Assembly: GCF_020782235.1 (NCBI RefSeq)
Contig: NZ_JAJGNO010000013.1
Coordinates: forward strand, 62,001 to 126,000
Direction of reading: 5' to 3'
DNA from: Sphingobium naphthae
GTDB taxonomy: Bacteria > Pseudomonadota > Alphaproteobacteria > Sphingomonadales > Sphingomonadaceae
Length of the DNA stretch: 64,000 nt
Shown: positions 52,567 to 62,545 of the stretch, in pieces
Layout of the letters: each line of letters starts with the position of its first letter
Position numbering within the stretch: the first letter of the stretch is position 1
The notes under the pieces: model-generated
Database searches by the model: none
Told to the model about the DNA's origin: nothing
Seen by the model: only the letters and a program-made list of their open reading frames with translations
Translations under genes and position numbers: made by a program

Positions 52567-54868
52567 ACAGCTTGCCGCTCAGCGACACGCCGATGACGCG
52601 CGGCTCGTTGAACACGGCCGCCATGTAGTTTTCGATCACGCCCTTCAGGTTCTTCTCATTGGTGATGTTGCGAGCGAAGGCCGCGATCTCCCACCGATTG
52701 TCGGGCGCGGTATAGCCGATCTTCAAGCCGCCCTCGAAGTCGCCCTTTGAATAGAATTCGTCGGTGCGGTAGAGGACGAAGTTGGTATAGCCCTGCACGA
52801 ACCAGTCGGTCGCGGCGAAGATCTTGCCGCCATTGCCGAGCGGCACGTCGTAGCGAGCCGCGACATTGGCGGTATATTTGGGCGCGTTGGGCAGCGGGTT
52901 GCCGTCGATCTGCGCGAACAATGCGGGCCCCGCAAAAGTGTTGGCGGTGATCGTGGGGTCGTTGACGGTACATACGACCACGCCGTTCAGCGCGCAGACC
53001 TGGGCATAGACATCCTTGTCCTTGATCTCGCTGTGGAGCAGGCTGAGCCCGGCCGACAGCGTGAAATTCTCGAACGGCCGCGCCTCCAGTTCGGCCTCCA
53101 GGCCATAGGCTTCCGCCTTGTCGGCGTTGAACAGCACGCCATTGCCGTTGACGTCATTGCCGTTCAGCTGGATGTCCTTCACCCGATAGGCGAAGCCCGA
53201 CAGGTTGAAGCGCACGCGATTGTCGAGCAGGCTGGTCTTGATCCCCGCTTCGCCCGACAGGATCGTTTCCGAATCCGCCGTGGTGAAGTCGCTGTTGAAG
53301 ACCGCCGAGCGCCCCTGGATCGTCGGGCCGCGGAAGCCGCGCGCGACGCGGGCGTAGAGGCTGACATTGGGGTTCACTTCATACAGGGCGCTGACGTCCC
53401 AGCTCGGCTCCTCGCCCTTCAGCCGGACATAGCGCCGCCCGGCATAGCTCGACACGCCCGCCGCATTGGCGGCGGTGCGGACCAGGCGCGTTTCCTTGAT
53501 ATCCTTGGTGTAGCGGCCGCCGGCAGTCAGGGTGAAGCCGGGCGCAAGCTCGTAGCTGGCCTGGCCGAACAGCGCCCAGCTTTCATTCTTGTTGCGCAGC
53601 CGCACCCAATTGTTGGGATTGTTGGCGGCGCCGGTCAGGAAATAGGCGCGCTGGTAGAAATCGGTGGTGTCGCGCTGGTCGAAATAGAGGCCGCCGACCT
53701 GCCATTTGAAACGGCCGTCGCCATCGCTCGCCAAGCGAATTTCCTGGGTCAGCTGATCGAGATCGCGGACATTGCCCTGGCTCTGGCCGAAGCCGTTGGC
53801 GACGCCGTTCACCGGATAATCCGCACCCGCGCCGCCGTCGGTATCGCCGCGGCTATAGCCTGACGTGGTTTCATAAGCGGTGATGGACGTCAGCGTGACG
53901 CCGCCAAGGTTCAGCGTGATATGCTCCGACGCGCCATAGGTCTTGTAGGCCTGCGGGTTGTCCATCGCCTCGTCGAGCGCGATCTGGCTGCGCGGCTCGT
54001 CCGCCACGCTGTTCGACCCCTTGGTCAGGCCGGCGCGGTGAAAGATGGTCGACGTGCCCTCATAGTCGCGGGCATGGACGCTGGTCAGCATCGACACCAT
54101 GTCGCTGGGCGCCATCAGCAGCTGGAGGCGGACATCCTTTTCCTCGAAGCCGCCCATGGCGTCCTTCTTGGGGCTGACGGTGCCGTCCGCGCTCGGACCG
54201 TCATAGACATTGTCGACCCAGTCGTCGCGGCGCTGGTAGAGCGCCGACACGCGGAAGGCGAGCTTGTCGGCGACGATCGGCCCGCCGACGCCGCCGTCGA
54301 AGGTCACCGTATTGTAGCTGCCATAGCTGGCAGACGCGCGTCCCTGCCAGTCCATCGTCGGGCGGTTGGTGTCGAACTTGATGATGCCCGCGGTCGTGTT
54401 GCGGCCGAACAGCGACCCCTGCGGGCCACGCAGCACTTCGACTTGGGCAATGTCGAACAGCGGGTTCGACTTCAGCACCACATGTTCCAGCACGACATCG
54501 TCCTGGATGATCGACACGGGCTGCGACGCGCCCAGATAGAAGTCGATATTGCCCAGCCCGCGAATGTAGAAGCGCGGGAAGATGCGGCCGGTGGTGGTTT
54601 CGGCGTAGAGGCCCGGCACGCGCGCGGCCAGTTCCAATATGTCGCCGCCGCCCGCCTGGATGGCGCGCAGCTGGTCCCCCTGCACGACGCCGACCGATAC
54701 CGGCACGTCCTGCAGATTTTCCGAACGCCGCTCGGCGGTGACGACGATTTCGTCAAGCTGCGCCGGATCGGCCGGGGCGGTCTGGGCGGCGGCCGATCCG
54801 GCCGCGGCGAGCGCGCCGACGGCGCAACCGAACAGGAGCGCGGAGCGCCCGAAAAGCGTGGTCGACAC
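52565..54868 (-). CDS. TonB-dependent outer-membrane receptor
   Basis: 767 aa. Signal peptide about 1-29 (ends AAAQ), TonB box DEIVVTA at 39-45, plug domain with DVPVSVGVV, RFYIRGLG and VEVLRGPQGSLFGRNTTAG, then a 22-strand barrel ending in VIGVSLSGKL, with no terminal Phe. Substrate not identifiable; the sphingomonad proteins of this type are often linked to sugars, aromatics or iron chelates. It depends on the TonB-ExbBD motor (4-6.6 kb). No neighbouring regulator or hydrolase clearly shares its operon; the alpha/beta hydrolase at 55146 is divergent. Confidence 0.93.
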   Translation of the reverse strand: MSTTLFGRSALLFGCAVGALAAAGSAAAQTAPADPAQLDEIVVTAERRSENLQDVPVSVGVVQGDQLRAIQAGGGDILELAARVPGLYAETTTGRIFPRFYIRGLGNIDFYLGASQPVSIIQDDVVLEHVVLKSNPLFDIAQVEVLRGPQGSLFGRNTTAGIIKFDTNRPTMDWQGRASASYGSYNTVTFDGGVGGPIVADKLAFRVSALYQRRDDWVDNVYDGPSADGTVSPKKDAMGGFEEKDVRLQLLMAPSDMVSMLTSVHARDYEGTSTIFHRAGLTKGSNSVADEPRSQIALDEAMDNPQAYKTYGASEHITLNLGGVTLTSITAYETTSGYSRGDTDGGAGADYPVNGVANGFGQSQGNVRDLDQLTQEIRLASDGDGRFKWQVGGLYFDQRDTTDFYQRAYFLTGAANNPNNWVRLRNKNESWALFGQASYELAPGFTLTAGGRYTKDIKETRLVRTAANAAGVSSYAGRRYVRLKGEEPSWDVSALYEVNPNVSLYARVARGFRGPTIQGRSAVFNSDFTTADSETILSGEAGIKTSLLDNRVRFNLSGFAYRVKDIQLNGNDVNGNGVLFNADKAEAYGLEAELEARPFENFTLSAGLSLLHSEIKDKDVYAQVCALNGVVVCTVNDPTITANTFAGPALFAQIDGNPLPNAPKYTANVAARYDVPLGNGGKIFAATDWFVQGYTNFVLYRTDEFYSKGDFEGGLKIGYTAPDNRWEIAAFARNITNEKNLKGVIENYMAAVFNEPRVIGVSLSGKL

Positions 54869-55145
54869 GAATGTCTCTCCCTGAAAAACAGAAGTTTGTC
54901 CCGGCGCCGCGGCCGCTCATTGCGGCCCTCTCCCCTTGCGCGTGCGCCCGGTCGTCCCCGCCGCTAGGCCCGGATTGTGGCGCGTTGGTGACAAATATTT
55001 CAGCCGCTTACATAGCCGCATCGAAAAGAAGAGCGCCGTGGCAATCGCGCAACAGCGACGCTAAGCCCGGCAGGATCATCCCTGCGGCGCATGCGTTGGC
55101 CCGCCAGTTCCCGCGCGCTTGCGCCCTTATGTGAAAGGACGACCG

Positions 55146-56126
55146 ATGCCGCTGCGTCACGCCCTCGCCTTGCTGTCCCTTGGCCTTGCCGCCCCGGCGG
55201 TGGCCGATCCGATGCTGGCCGATTTTTCCTATGGCTGGCCGGTGTCGCGCCACAGCCTGGTGAGCCAGGATGAAGCCATGGAAATGGCCTATATCGACGT
55301 CAAGCCCACGCGCCCCAACGGCCGCACCGCCGTGCTGCTGCATGGCAAGAATTTCTGCGCGGGCACCTGGGACGCGACGATCCGGGCGCTGGCGGGCGCA
55401 GGCTTTCGCGTGATCGCGCCCGACCAGATCGGCTTTTGTAAATCGACCAAGCCGGCGCGCTATCAATATGGGCTGCATACGCTGGCGGCGAACACTCATG
55501 ACCTGCTGACGGCGCTGGGCATCGAAAAGCCGGTGCTGATCGGCCATTCGATGGGCGGCATGCTGGCGATGCGCTACGCCATTCAATATCCTGATGCGCT
55601 TTCGCGCCTGGTGCTGGTCAATCCGATCGGGCTGGAGGACTGGCGCGCCAAGGGCGTGCCCAACGCCACCGTGGATCAGCTTTATGCGACCGAGCGCAAG
55701 ACCACGCGCGACAGCATCAAGGCCTATCAGCAGAGCACCTATTATGCCGGCGGCTGGTCGCCCCGCTATGACCGCTGGGTCGACATGCTGGCATCCATGT
55801 ATCTGGGCAAGGGCGGCGACATCGTCGCCTGGCACCAGGCGCTGACCGCCGACATGGTCTTCAACCAGCCGGTCATTCACGAGATCGACCGGATCAAGGC
55901 CCCGACGCTGCTGATGATCGGCGCCAGGGACAATACGGCGCTGGGCAAGGGCCGCGCCGACCCGGCGCTGCAGGCGCGGCTGGGCGACTATCCAGTCCTG
56001 GCGCGCGCGGCGGCGGCGCGGATCAGGGGCGCGCAACTGATCCTCTATCCCGATTATGGCCATAGCCCGCAGGTGCAGGCGCCCGACCGGTTCCATGAGG
56101 ATTTGCTGAAGGCGCTGGCGCGCTGA
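55146..56126 (+). CDS. Exported alpha/beta hydrolase
   Basis: 326 aa from the ATG at 55146, with AAAGGA 7 bases before it. Signal peptide about 1-20 (ends AVAD). Catalytic Ser in LIGHSMGG and the final His in DYGHSPQ; LLHGKNFCAGTW is the oxyanion region. Substrate unknown; close relatives are labelled esterase or haloalkane-dehalogenase-like. It is divergent from the TonB receptor gene, 277 bases apart, and may act on the same compound in the periplasm, which is a guess. Confidence 0.88.
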   Translation: MPLRHALALLSLGLAAPAVADPMLADFSYGWPVSRHSLVSQDEAMEMAYIDVKPTRPNGRTAVLLHGKNFCAGTWDATIRALAGAGFRVIAPDQIGFCKSTKPARYQYGLHTLAANTHDLLTALGIEKPVLIGHSMGGMLAMRYAIQYPDALSRLVLVNPIGLEDWRAKGVPNATVDQLYATERKTTRDSIKAYQQSTYYAGGWSPRYDRWVDMLASMYLGKGGDIVAWHQALTADMVFNQPVIHEIDRIKAPTLLMIGARDNTALGKGRADPALQARLGDYPVLARAAAARIRGAQLILYPDYGHSPQVQAPDRFHEDLLKALAR

Positions 56127-56130
56127 CGGG

Positions 56131-58752
56131 TCAGGAGGCGACCGAGCGCGCCGGCGGGCGCAGCGTGGCCTGATCGATCGGCCGATCGAAGGCGACGCCC
56201 ATCCGGTCGTCCTTCGACCAGCGCGCCGTCGCCTGCACCACCAGCCGCTCGGCCAGCTCGATCGAGAAGCTGGTGCCCGGCGGCACGTTCCACAGCCCCT
56301 CGATCAGCGCGCCGGTCTCGGAAATATTGCGCACCCGCCCGGTATAGACATGGCCGTCATGATGGACCGCCACCGTGCGCAGCATCGTCCGGCGCTCCGG
56401 CCGGCTCGACAGGAACCCCTTGGGCGCGGCCGCCGTGGCGCCGCCGCGATGCGCGACCAGGACATCCTCATTGGGCATCGGCCGGCCATAGACATAGCCC
56501 TGGATATGGCTGCACCCCAGCTGCCGGATCAGCGCCAGCTCGTCCTGCGTCTCGGCGCCTTCGGCGGTCGTGTCCATGCCCAGCGCTTCGGCCAGGCTGA
56601 CGATCGCCTTGATGATGGCGCTGTTGCGGCTGCCCTTCATCGCGGCGCCGCGCACGAAGCTCTGGTCGATCTTGATCTTGTCGAACGGCGCCTTCTTCAG
56701 ATAGCCGAGCGAGGAATAGCCGGTGCCGAAATCGTCGAGCGCCAACCGCACGCCCAGCGCCTTGAGCCGCGCGAACATCGCATCGGTGTCCGCGTCGTCG
56801 TTGAGGAAGACGCTTTCGGTGATCTCCAGCTCCAGCCGCTCGGGCGCGAGCTGCGCGGTGGCGAGCGCGTTCATCACCGTGGAGGGAAAGCCCGGATTGG
56901 CGAATTGCGTGGGCGATACATTGACGGCCACCCTGATGCCCTCGGGCCATTGCGCCGCGTCCAGGCAGGCTGTGCGCAGCACCCATTCGCCCAGCGGCGC
57001 GATCAGGCCCGTATCCTCGGCGATGGGAATGAACATGGTGGGCGAAATCGCGCCCCGCGTGGGATGGTCCCAGCGCAGCAACGCTTCATAGCCGGTGACC
57101 TGCTCCGTGCCCGACGACACCACCGGCTGGTAGACGAGGTGCAGCCGGTCGCCGGCCAGCGCACGGCGCAGATCCTCCTCCAGCTGCCGGCGATCCTCGG
57201 CATCGGCGTGCATTTCGGGCGCATAGAAGCGATGCACGCCGCGCCCGTCGCCCTTGGCGGCATACAACGCCAGATCCGCGTTCCGAATCAATGCGTCGGC
57301 GGTGACGCCATCGCGCGGGCAGACGGACATGCCGATCGACACGCCGATCACCACCGCCGTCCCTTCGACCATATAGGGTTCGGAAATGGTCGCGATGATC
57401 GTGCGCGCCAGCAGCTCCAAGCTCGCCTTGTCGTGATTGCGCGGCAGCAGCACCTTGAACTCGTCGCCGCCCTGCCGCCCGACCAGCCCCTTGTCGCCGA
57501 CCACCCGCTGCAATCGCTGGCTGACCTGGCGCAGCAGCGCGTCGCCCGCCGGGTGGCCCAGCGAATCATTGACGCTCTTGAACCGGTCCAGGTCCAGCAT
57601 CATCAGCGTGCATTCGCCCGGCCGGCCATGGCGCACGGCCACTGCCTGCTCCAGCGACCGCAGCATCTGGATGCGGTTGGCAAGGCCAGTGAGCGAATCA
57701 TATTGAGCCAGCCGCGTGACTTCCGCCTGGCTGCGGCGCATTTCGGTCAGGTCGGTGCCCGATCCGCGAAAACCGTGAAACTGCCCATATTCGTTGAACA
57801 CCGGCTGACCCGAAATCGACCACCAGCGCTCTTCCTTCGACAGGGCGGCGCAAACGGCGATCTCGGCGAAGCTGGTGCGGGCGGACAGATGGAAGCCCAA
57901 TGTCCGCTCGCCATCGCCCGCCTGCCGGTCGCCTTGGCGCAATATGTCGGTGAAGGCCCGGCCGATCAGGCTGCCGCAGGGCACGCCCAGCGTTTCGCAC
58001 AGCGCATCGGAGATATAAGTGAGGCATCCCTGCCGGTCGGTTTCCCAGAACCAGCCGCGGCCGCTGCGCTCATGCTCCTGCAACAGCCGGTCGGATCGCT
58101 GGGCGCGCAGGTCCTGCCGGTGCAGCGCGATCGCGCGTTCGCGATCGGCCGACGCCTGCCGCACCGTCGCCACCGCCATCACCAGCATGCAGCTGGCGAG
58201 CAGGGCGATCTGCGTCAGCCCCGCCCTGGCCGCCATGGCCGCCATGGCCGCCAGCAGCAGCCCCAGAAAATAGCTCATGCCCAGCAGCCTGCGGTCTCCC
58301 ACGATGCAGGCGACCAGCAGCGCCACCACCAGTTCGGGCACCGCCAGCTTCAGCACCGCGCCGGGCGCGGCCGGCAGCTTGCCGTCCAGCCACAGGCTGT
58401 AGACCAGCCCGGACAGGAACAGCATCGCCAGCATCGCCCAATTCTGGACATGCGGCATCAAGCTGCGGAACCGCTCCTGCCGCGGCAGGATCATCACCAG
58501 CCCGTCGACCAGCAGCATCAGCGCCAGCAGCCCCGCCTGCACCCCGTCGCCCAGCCGGAAGAAGGGCAGGCGCAGCATCATCACCATGCAGATCTTGGCG
58601 AGCAGGATCAGCGGCCAGAGCCGCGCGATATGGACGAACGCGCCGGAAATCCAGGAAGCGGACACCTCCGTCCCGCTGCGCGTCAGGCCCAGCGCCATCA
58701 GCAGCGTGACGGGACTGACCGGCTCTGACGAGGACGCGCGCATCAAGGACAT
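56131..58752 (-). CDS. Membrane PAS-GGDEF-EAL protein with C-terminal PilZ domain
   Basis: 873 aa. About 200 N-terminal residues form a run of hydrophobic helices. PAS (GCLTYISDALCETLGV to the PAC part TDLTEMRRSQAEV), GGDEF (RQGGDEFKVLL, intact loop) and EAL (YEALLRWDHPTRG, LELEITESVFLNDD, DDFGTGYSSL, KIDQSFV) follow, then a PilZ-like domain at the C-terminus (SRPERRTMLRTV ... RNISETGALIEG). The active sites look complete, so it could both make and degrade c-di-GMP. Fusion of PilZ to the cyclase-phosphodiesterase suggests self-regulation. It is convergent with the hydrolase gene. Confidence 0.9.
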   Translation of the reverse strand: MSLMRASSSEPVSPVTLLMALGLTRSGTEVSASWISGAFVHIARLWPLILLAKICMVMMLRLPFFRLGDGVQAGLLALMLLVDGLVMILPRQERFRSLMPHVQNWAMLAMLFLSGLVYSLWLDGKLPAAPGAVLKLAVPELVVALLVACIVGDRRLLGMSYFLGLLLAAMAAMAARAGLTQIALLASCMLVMAVATVRQASADRERAIALHRQDLRAQRSDRLLQEHERSGRGWFWETDRQGCLTYISDALCETLGVPCGSLIGRAFTDILRQGDRQAGDGERTLGFHLSARTSFAEIAVCAALSKEERWWSISGQPVFNEYGQFHGFRGSGTDLTEMRRSQAEVTRLAQYDSLTGLANRIQMLRSLEQAVAVRHGRPGECTLMMLDLDRFKSVNDSLGHPAGDALLRQVSQRLQRVVGDKGLVGRQGGDEFKVLLPRNHDKASLELLARTIIATISEPYMVEGTAVVIGVSIGMSVCPRDGVTADALIRNADLALYAAKGDGRGVHRFYAPEMHADAEDRRQLEEDLRRALAGDRLHLVYQPVVSSGTEQVTGYEALLRWDHPTRGAISPTMFIPIAEDTGLIAPLGEWVLRTACLDAAQWPEGIRVAVNVSPTQFANPGFPSTVMNALATAQLAPERLELEITESVFLNDDADTDAMFARLKALGVRLALDDFGTGYSSLGYLKKAPFDKIKIDQSFVRGAAMKGSRNSAIIKAIVSLAEALGMDTTAEGAETQDELALIRQLGCSHIQGYVYGRPMPNEDVLVAHRGGATAAAPKGFLSSRPERRTMLRTVAVHHDGHVYTGRVRNISETGALIEGLWNVPPGTSFSIELAERLVVQATARWSKDDRMGVAFDRPIDQATLRPPARSVAS

Positions 58753-58856
58753 GTGCGCTGTCTAATGCCGACTTGTTGACAGAGACTTACTGGCTGCGAC
58801 GGGAAAATCGCCAGCCGGACGATCGCCCGACAGGACGATCGCGCCAGCGACGCGCG

Positions 58857-59969
58857 TCAGACGCGCATCGGCATCAGCACATAGAGCGCCGGGCTGGCGT
58901 CGCTTTCGCGAATCAGCGTCGGCGCGGCCGCATCGGCCAGATGCAGTTCGACCAGATCGCTGTCGATCTGCCCCAATATGTCGAGCAGATAGCGGGCGTT
59001 GAAGCCGATATCGAAACCTTCGCCCTGGAACGCGCCCGGCACTTCCTCGGCCGCCGTGCCATTTTCGGGGCTGGTCACCGACAGGGTGATGCGGTCCTTG
59101 TCCAGGCTCATCTTGACCGCGCGGGTCTTTTCCGTGGCGATGGTGGCGACGCGATCGACGCCGTCCTCGAAGCTGCGCGGATCGATCTTGAGCAGCTTGT
59201 CGTTCGCGGTCGGGATGACGCGGCTATAGTCGGGGAAGGTGCCGTCGATCAGCTTGCTGGTCAGGATCGCGCTGCCCAGGCCGAAGCGGATCTTGCTCGC
59301 CGACAGGCTGATCTGGACCGATCCCTCCACCTCGTCGAGCAGCTTGCGCAGTTCGCCGATGCATTTGCGCGGCACGATGATGCCCGGCATGCCGTCGGCG
59401 CCATCGGGACGGGCCACGGTCACGCGCGCCAGGCGATGGCCGTCGGTCGCCGCGGCCTTCAGCACCGGCTGGCCCTCATCGGACACGTGGAAATAGATGC
59501 CGTTCAGATAATAGCGCGTCTCTTCGGTCGAAATGGCGAAGCGCGTCTTGTCGATGATCTGCTTCAGCGTCTCGGCCGGCAGCTCGAACTGCGTCGGCAG
59601 GTCGCCCTCGGCGATCACCGGAAAATCGTCGCGCGGCAGCGTCGACAGGTTGAAGCGCGCGCGGCCCGCCTGGATCAGCATCTTGCCCTCGGCGGCGTGC
59701 AGCGACACCTGGCTGCCTTCGGGCAGCTTGCGGGCGATGTCGAACAGGGTGTGCGCGGAAATGGTAGTCGCGCCGGGCTGCTCCACCTGGGCGGAAATGC
59801 TTTCCACCACCTGCAGGTCCAGGTCGGTCGCCATCAGCTTGATCGCGCCATCGGCCGACGCTTCGATCAGCACGTTGGACAGGATCGGGATCGTGTTCCG
59901 CCGCTCGACCACCGACTGGACGTGGCTCAGGCTCTTGAGGAGCGTTGCGCGTTCGATGGTGGCCTTCAT
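58857..59969 (-). CDS. dnaN: DNA polymerase III sliding clamp (beta subunit)
   Basis: 370 aa from the ATG at 59969; the frame is open upstream, but the earlier residues do not fit the family. Ring-shaped processivity factor. The N-terminus MKATIERATLLKSLSHVQSVVERRNTIPILSNV and the C-terminal LYVLMPMRV are those of DnaN in alphaproteobacteria. In many bacteria dnaN follows dnaA; here it is flanked by the GGDEF-EAL gene and a small exported protein, so the window is not necessarily at oriC. Confidence 0.97.
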   Translation of the reverse strand: MKATIERATLLKSLSHVQSVVERRNTIPILSNVLIEASADGAIKLMATDLDLQVVESISAQVEQPGATTISAHTLFDIARKLPEGSQVSLHAAEGKMLIQAGRARFNLSTLPRDDFPVIAEGDLPTQFELPAETLKQIIDKTRFAISTEETRYYLNGIYFHVSDEGQPVLKAAATDGHRLARVTVARPDGADGMPGIIVPRKCIGELRKLLDEVEGSVQISLSASKIRFGLGSAILTSKLIDGTFPDYSRVIPTANDKLLKIDPRSFEDGVDRVATIATEKTRAVKMSLDKDRITLSVTSPENGTAAEEVPGAFQGEGFDIGFNARYLLDILGQIDSDLVELHLADAAAPTLIRESDASPALYVLMPMRV

Positions 59970-60153
59970 GTCCCTGTTCTGTCCGTTCTTTTTAAGCCGA
60001 TAGCCGGGTGTTCGGTCGAATCCCGGCGACACTGATGGATGCTTCTTCATAACCGCTGTTGCCGTCCCTGCAAGCGCGGCCTTCGCCCTTTCGTTACGCA
60101 TGTCGATCGTCCCGGGGGTTGCAAATGGGGGCGGCTTGCGCTTTGCCGGGGCG

Positions 60154-60654
60154 ATGCGTCGCGCCCTTGCCTGCCTGATCCTGCCGCTGGTCGCCGCGAC
60201 GCCCGCCATGGCCCGCGATTCGCTGGGCATATTCGAAAGCTGGGGCGCCTTTCGCGATCCTGCCGCGGGGCAAGGGGAGCCGCGCTGCTACGCCATCGCC
60301 CAGCCGCTGGCGCGCCGCGGGCGCGCGCCGCAGGGCTTTGCGGCCGTGGGCAACTGGCCGCGCCGCCGCGTGCGCGGGCAGGTGCATTTCCGCCTCAGCC
60401 GCGCCCGCGCCGCCGACGCGCCCGTCCAGCTCAGCGTCGGCGAACGGCGCTTCACCCTGGTCGCGGGGCAGGTCGACGCCTGGGCGGCGGACCCGCGCGC
60501 CGACGCGCAGATCATCGCCGCCATGCGCTCGGCCAGCAGCATGAGCGTCTCCAGCGTCGGCGCCAACGGCCGCGCCTTCGCCGACAGCTACGCCCTGCGC
60601 GGCGCCGCCACCGCGATCGACGCCGCCGCTTTGGGATGCGCCCGGCTGCGCTGA
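60154..60654 (+). CDS. Exported protein, IalB-like fold possible
   Basis: 166 aa from the ATG at 60154. Signal peptide about 1-21 (ends AMA), then GIFESWGAFRDPAAGQGEPRCYAIAQPL. The pattern of SWxAFRD...CYA and RGQVHFRLSRA resembles the invasion-associated locus B (IalB) family found in alphaproteobacteria; the second Cys of that fold could be the one near the end (LGCARLR). The role is unknown. It is divergent from dnaN. Confidence 0.7.
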   Translation: MRRALACLILPLVAATPAMARDSLGIFESWGAFRDPAAGQGEPRCYAIAQPLARRGRAPQGFAAVGNWPRRRVRGQVHFRLSRARAADAPVQLSVGERRFTLVAGQVDAWAADPRADAQIIAAMRSASSMSVSSVGANGRAFADSYALRGAATAIDAAALGCARLR

Positions 60655-60689
60655 TGTAACACGGCTTTAAAAATCCGCCGAAATCGGCT

Positions 60690-61964
60690 ATGGGCGCGGC
60701 CATGCAGACAGCCGCCAGCCCCCTGATGCCGATTCCCGGCGCTATCGACCCTGTGCCCGTGCCGCGGGCGGTGACCCCGCGCGCGGATGGGCGCGTCGAC
60801 CTGATGGGCCTGTCGCGCGCGCAGATCAAGGGCGCGTTCGAGGAAGCGGGCCTCGACGCCAAGGCCGCCAAGCTGCGCTCCAAGCAGATTTTCCACTGGC
60901 TCTATCATCGCGGCGAAACCGAATTCGACGCCATGACCGATCTCGCCAAGCCGATGCGCGGCTGGATGGCGGAACGCTTCGTCGTCGGCCGCCCGCAAGT
61001 GGTGGAGGCGCAGGTGTCGAGCGACGGCACGCGCAAATGGCTGCTCCGGTCGGACGATGGCCAGGATTATGAAATGGTCTTCATCCCCGATGCGGACCGC
61101 GGCACGTTGTGCGTGTCGAGCCAGGTCGGCTGCACCTTGAACTGCAGCTTCTGCCACACCGGCACGATGCGCCTGGTGCGCAACCTGACGCCGGGCGAGA
61201 TTGTGGGCCAGGTCATGCTGGCGCGCGACGCGCTGGGCGAATGGCCCAAGGGCAGCATGGCATCGGCCAATGACGACGAGGAAAGCGACGAGGCGTCGCA
61301 CTACACGTCCGACGGCCGGATGCTGACCAACATCGTGATGATGGGCATGGGCGAACCGCTCTATAATTTCGATCATGTCCGCGACGCGCTCAAGGTGGTG
61401 ATGGACGGCGACGGCCTCGCCCTGTCGAAGCGCCGCATCACTCTGTCCACCAGCGGCGTCATCCCCATGATGGCGCGCGCGGGCGAGGAGATCGGCGTCA
61501 ACCTCGCCGTGTCGCTGCATGCCGTGACCAAGGATGTGCGCGACGAGCTGGTGCCGCTCAATCGCAAGTTCGGGATCGAGGAGCTGCTGGCCGCCTGCGC
61601 CGCCTATCCCGGCGCCAACAATGCCCGTCGCATCACCTTCGAATATGTGATGATCAAGGACAAGAATGACAGCGACGCGGATGCGCGCGAGCTGGTCCGG
61701 CTGCTGCGCCACTACAAGCTGCCGGCCAAGGTCAACCTCATCCCCTTCAATCCCTGGCCGGGCACCGACTATGAATGTTCGACGCCCGATCGGATCCGGC
61801 GCTTTTCCGACATCGTGTTCGAAGGCGGCATTTCCGCGCCGGTGCGCACGCCGCGCGGCCGCGACATCATGGCGGCCTGCGGCCAGTTGAAGAGCGCGAG
61901 CGAGAAGAAGAGCAAGGCGGACATGCGCCGCCTCGCCGAAGAGAAGCAAGCCGCTCTGGGGTGA
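60690..61964 (+). CDS. rlmN: Dual-specificity 23S rRNA/tRNA adenine-C2 methyltransferase RlmN
   Basis: 424 aa. Radical-SAM enzyme that methylates C2 of A2503 in 23S rRNA and A37 of some tRNAs. The cluster motif [11 protein letters not shown], the [12 protein letters not shown] segment, and the catalytic Cys near the C-terminus (MAACGQL) are visible. An N-terminal extension of about 35 residues is more variable; an ATG at 60702 is an alternative start. A clear terminator follows. Confidence 0.97.
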   Translation: MGAAMQTAASPLMPIPGAIDPVPVPRAVTPRADGRVDLMGLSRAQIKGAFEEAGLDAKAAKLRSKQIFHWLYHRGETEFDAMTDLAKPMRGWMAERFVVGRPQVVEAQVSSDGTRKWLLRSDDGQDYEMVFIPDADRGTLCVSSQVGCTLNCSFCHTGTMRLVRNLTPGEIVGQVMLARDALGEWPKGSMASANDDEESDEASHYTSDGRMLTNIVMMGMGEPLYNFDHVRDALKVVMDGDGLALSKRRITLSTSGVIPMMARAGEEIGVNLAVSLHAVTKDVRDELVPLNRKFGIEELLAACAAYPGANNARRITFEYVMIKDKNDSDADARELVRLLRHYKLPAKVNLIPFNPWPGTDYECSTPDRIRRFSDIVFEGGISAPVRTPRGRDIMAACGQLKSASEKKSKADMRRLAEEKQAALG

Positions 61965-62000
61965 TCCGGGGCACATGATGCGCGCATGCGCTTCTTTGAA

Positions 62001-62026
62001 CCCCGCCCTTACCCGGCGGGGTTTTG
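62001..62026 (+). terminator. Rho-independent terminator of rlmN
   Basis: CCCCGCC pairs with GGCGGGG around a 7-base loop and is followed by TTTTG. It starts 37 bases after the rlmN stop. Confidence 0.85.
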
Positions 62027-62043
62027 CTTAAGGGGGACGGACG

Positions 62044-62466
62044 ATGACGGACGATGAGATCGGGGCGCTCGCGCAAGGCTTCGTCGCCTGCACCCTGCCC
62101 AAGGCGCGCTGGACCCATGGCGCGCATGTCGCGACCGCGCTGTGGCTGATGCTGCGCCGGCCCGATCTGCTGCCCGAACGCGACATGCCCGGCCTGATCC
62201 GCCGCTATAATGAAAGCGTCGGCGGCGTGAACAGCGACAGCAGCGGCTATCATGAGACGATCACGCAGGGTTCGCTGCGCATGACGCGCCGGCTGCTGGC
62301 GGGCCTGCCGGCCGACATCGCGCCATCGGCTGCCTTCGCCGCGCTCATGGCCTCGCCGCTCGGCGACAAGGATTGGCCCTTCGCCTATTGGTCGCGCGCG
62401 CTGCTGATGACGCCGGCGGCGCGCCGCGCCTGGGTCGAGCCCGATCTTCAGCCCCTGCCCGTCTGA
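62044..62466 (+). CDS. Protein of unknown function with conserved His motifs
   Basis: 140 aa, soluble. It shows CTLPKARWTHGAHVATALWLML and GYHETITQGSL, with His residues that could bind a metal or act in catalysis. A helix near RRYNESVGGVNSDSSGYHE is the best-conserved looking part. I have seen this pattern in proteins of unknown function from several proteobacteria. It is between rlmN and the outer-membrane barrel gene, starting shortly after the rlmN terminator. Confidence 0.72.
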   Translation: MTDDEIGALAQGFVACTLPKARWTHGAHVATALWLMLRRPDLLPERDMPGLIRRYNESVGGVNSDSSGYHETITQGSLRMTRRLLAGLPADIAPSAAFAALMASPLGDKDWPFAYWSRALLMTPAARRAWVEPDLQPLPV

Positions 62467-62473
62467 GCGCGAC

Positions 62474-62505
62474 AGAAAAAGGGCGGCCCCCTGCGAGGCC
62501 GCCCT
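62474..62505 (-). terminator. Rho-independent terminator of the barrel gene
   Basis: AGGGCGGCC pairs with GGCCGCCCT; on the minus strand five T residues follow the stem, so it ends the transcript of the barrel gene at 62546-63055. On the plus strand it may also end the preceding gene, but the T-run there is poor. Confidence 0.78.
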
Positions 62506-62545
62506 TCCCTTGATCTGATCTTGAGAGGGACCAGAAAGGCTTGGA

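Noticed and set aside
58857..60100. Replication origin near dnaN
   Set aside because: dnaA and a cluster of DnaA boxes are absent, and neighbouring genes are not those of an oriC region.
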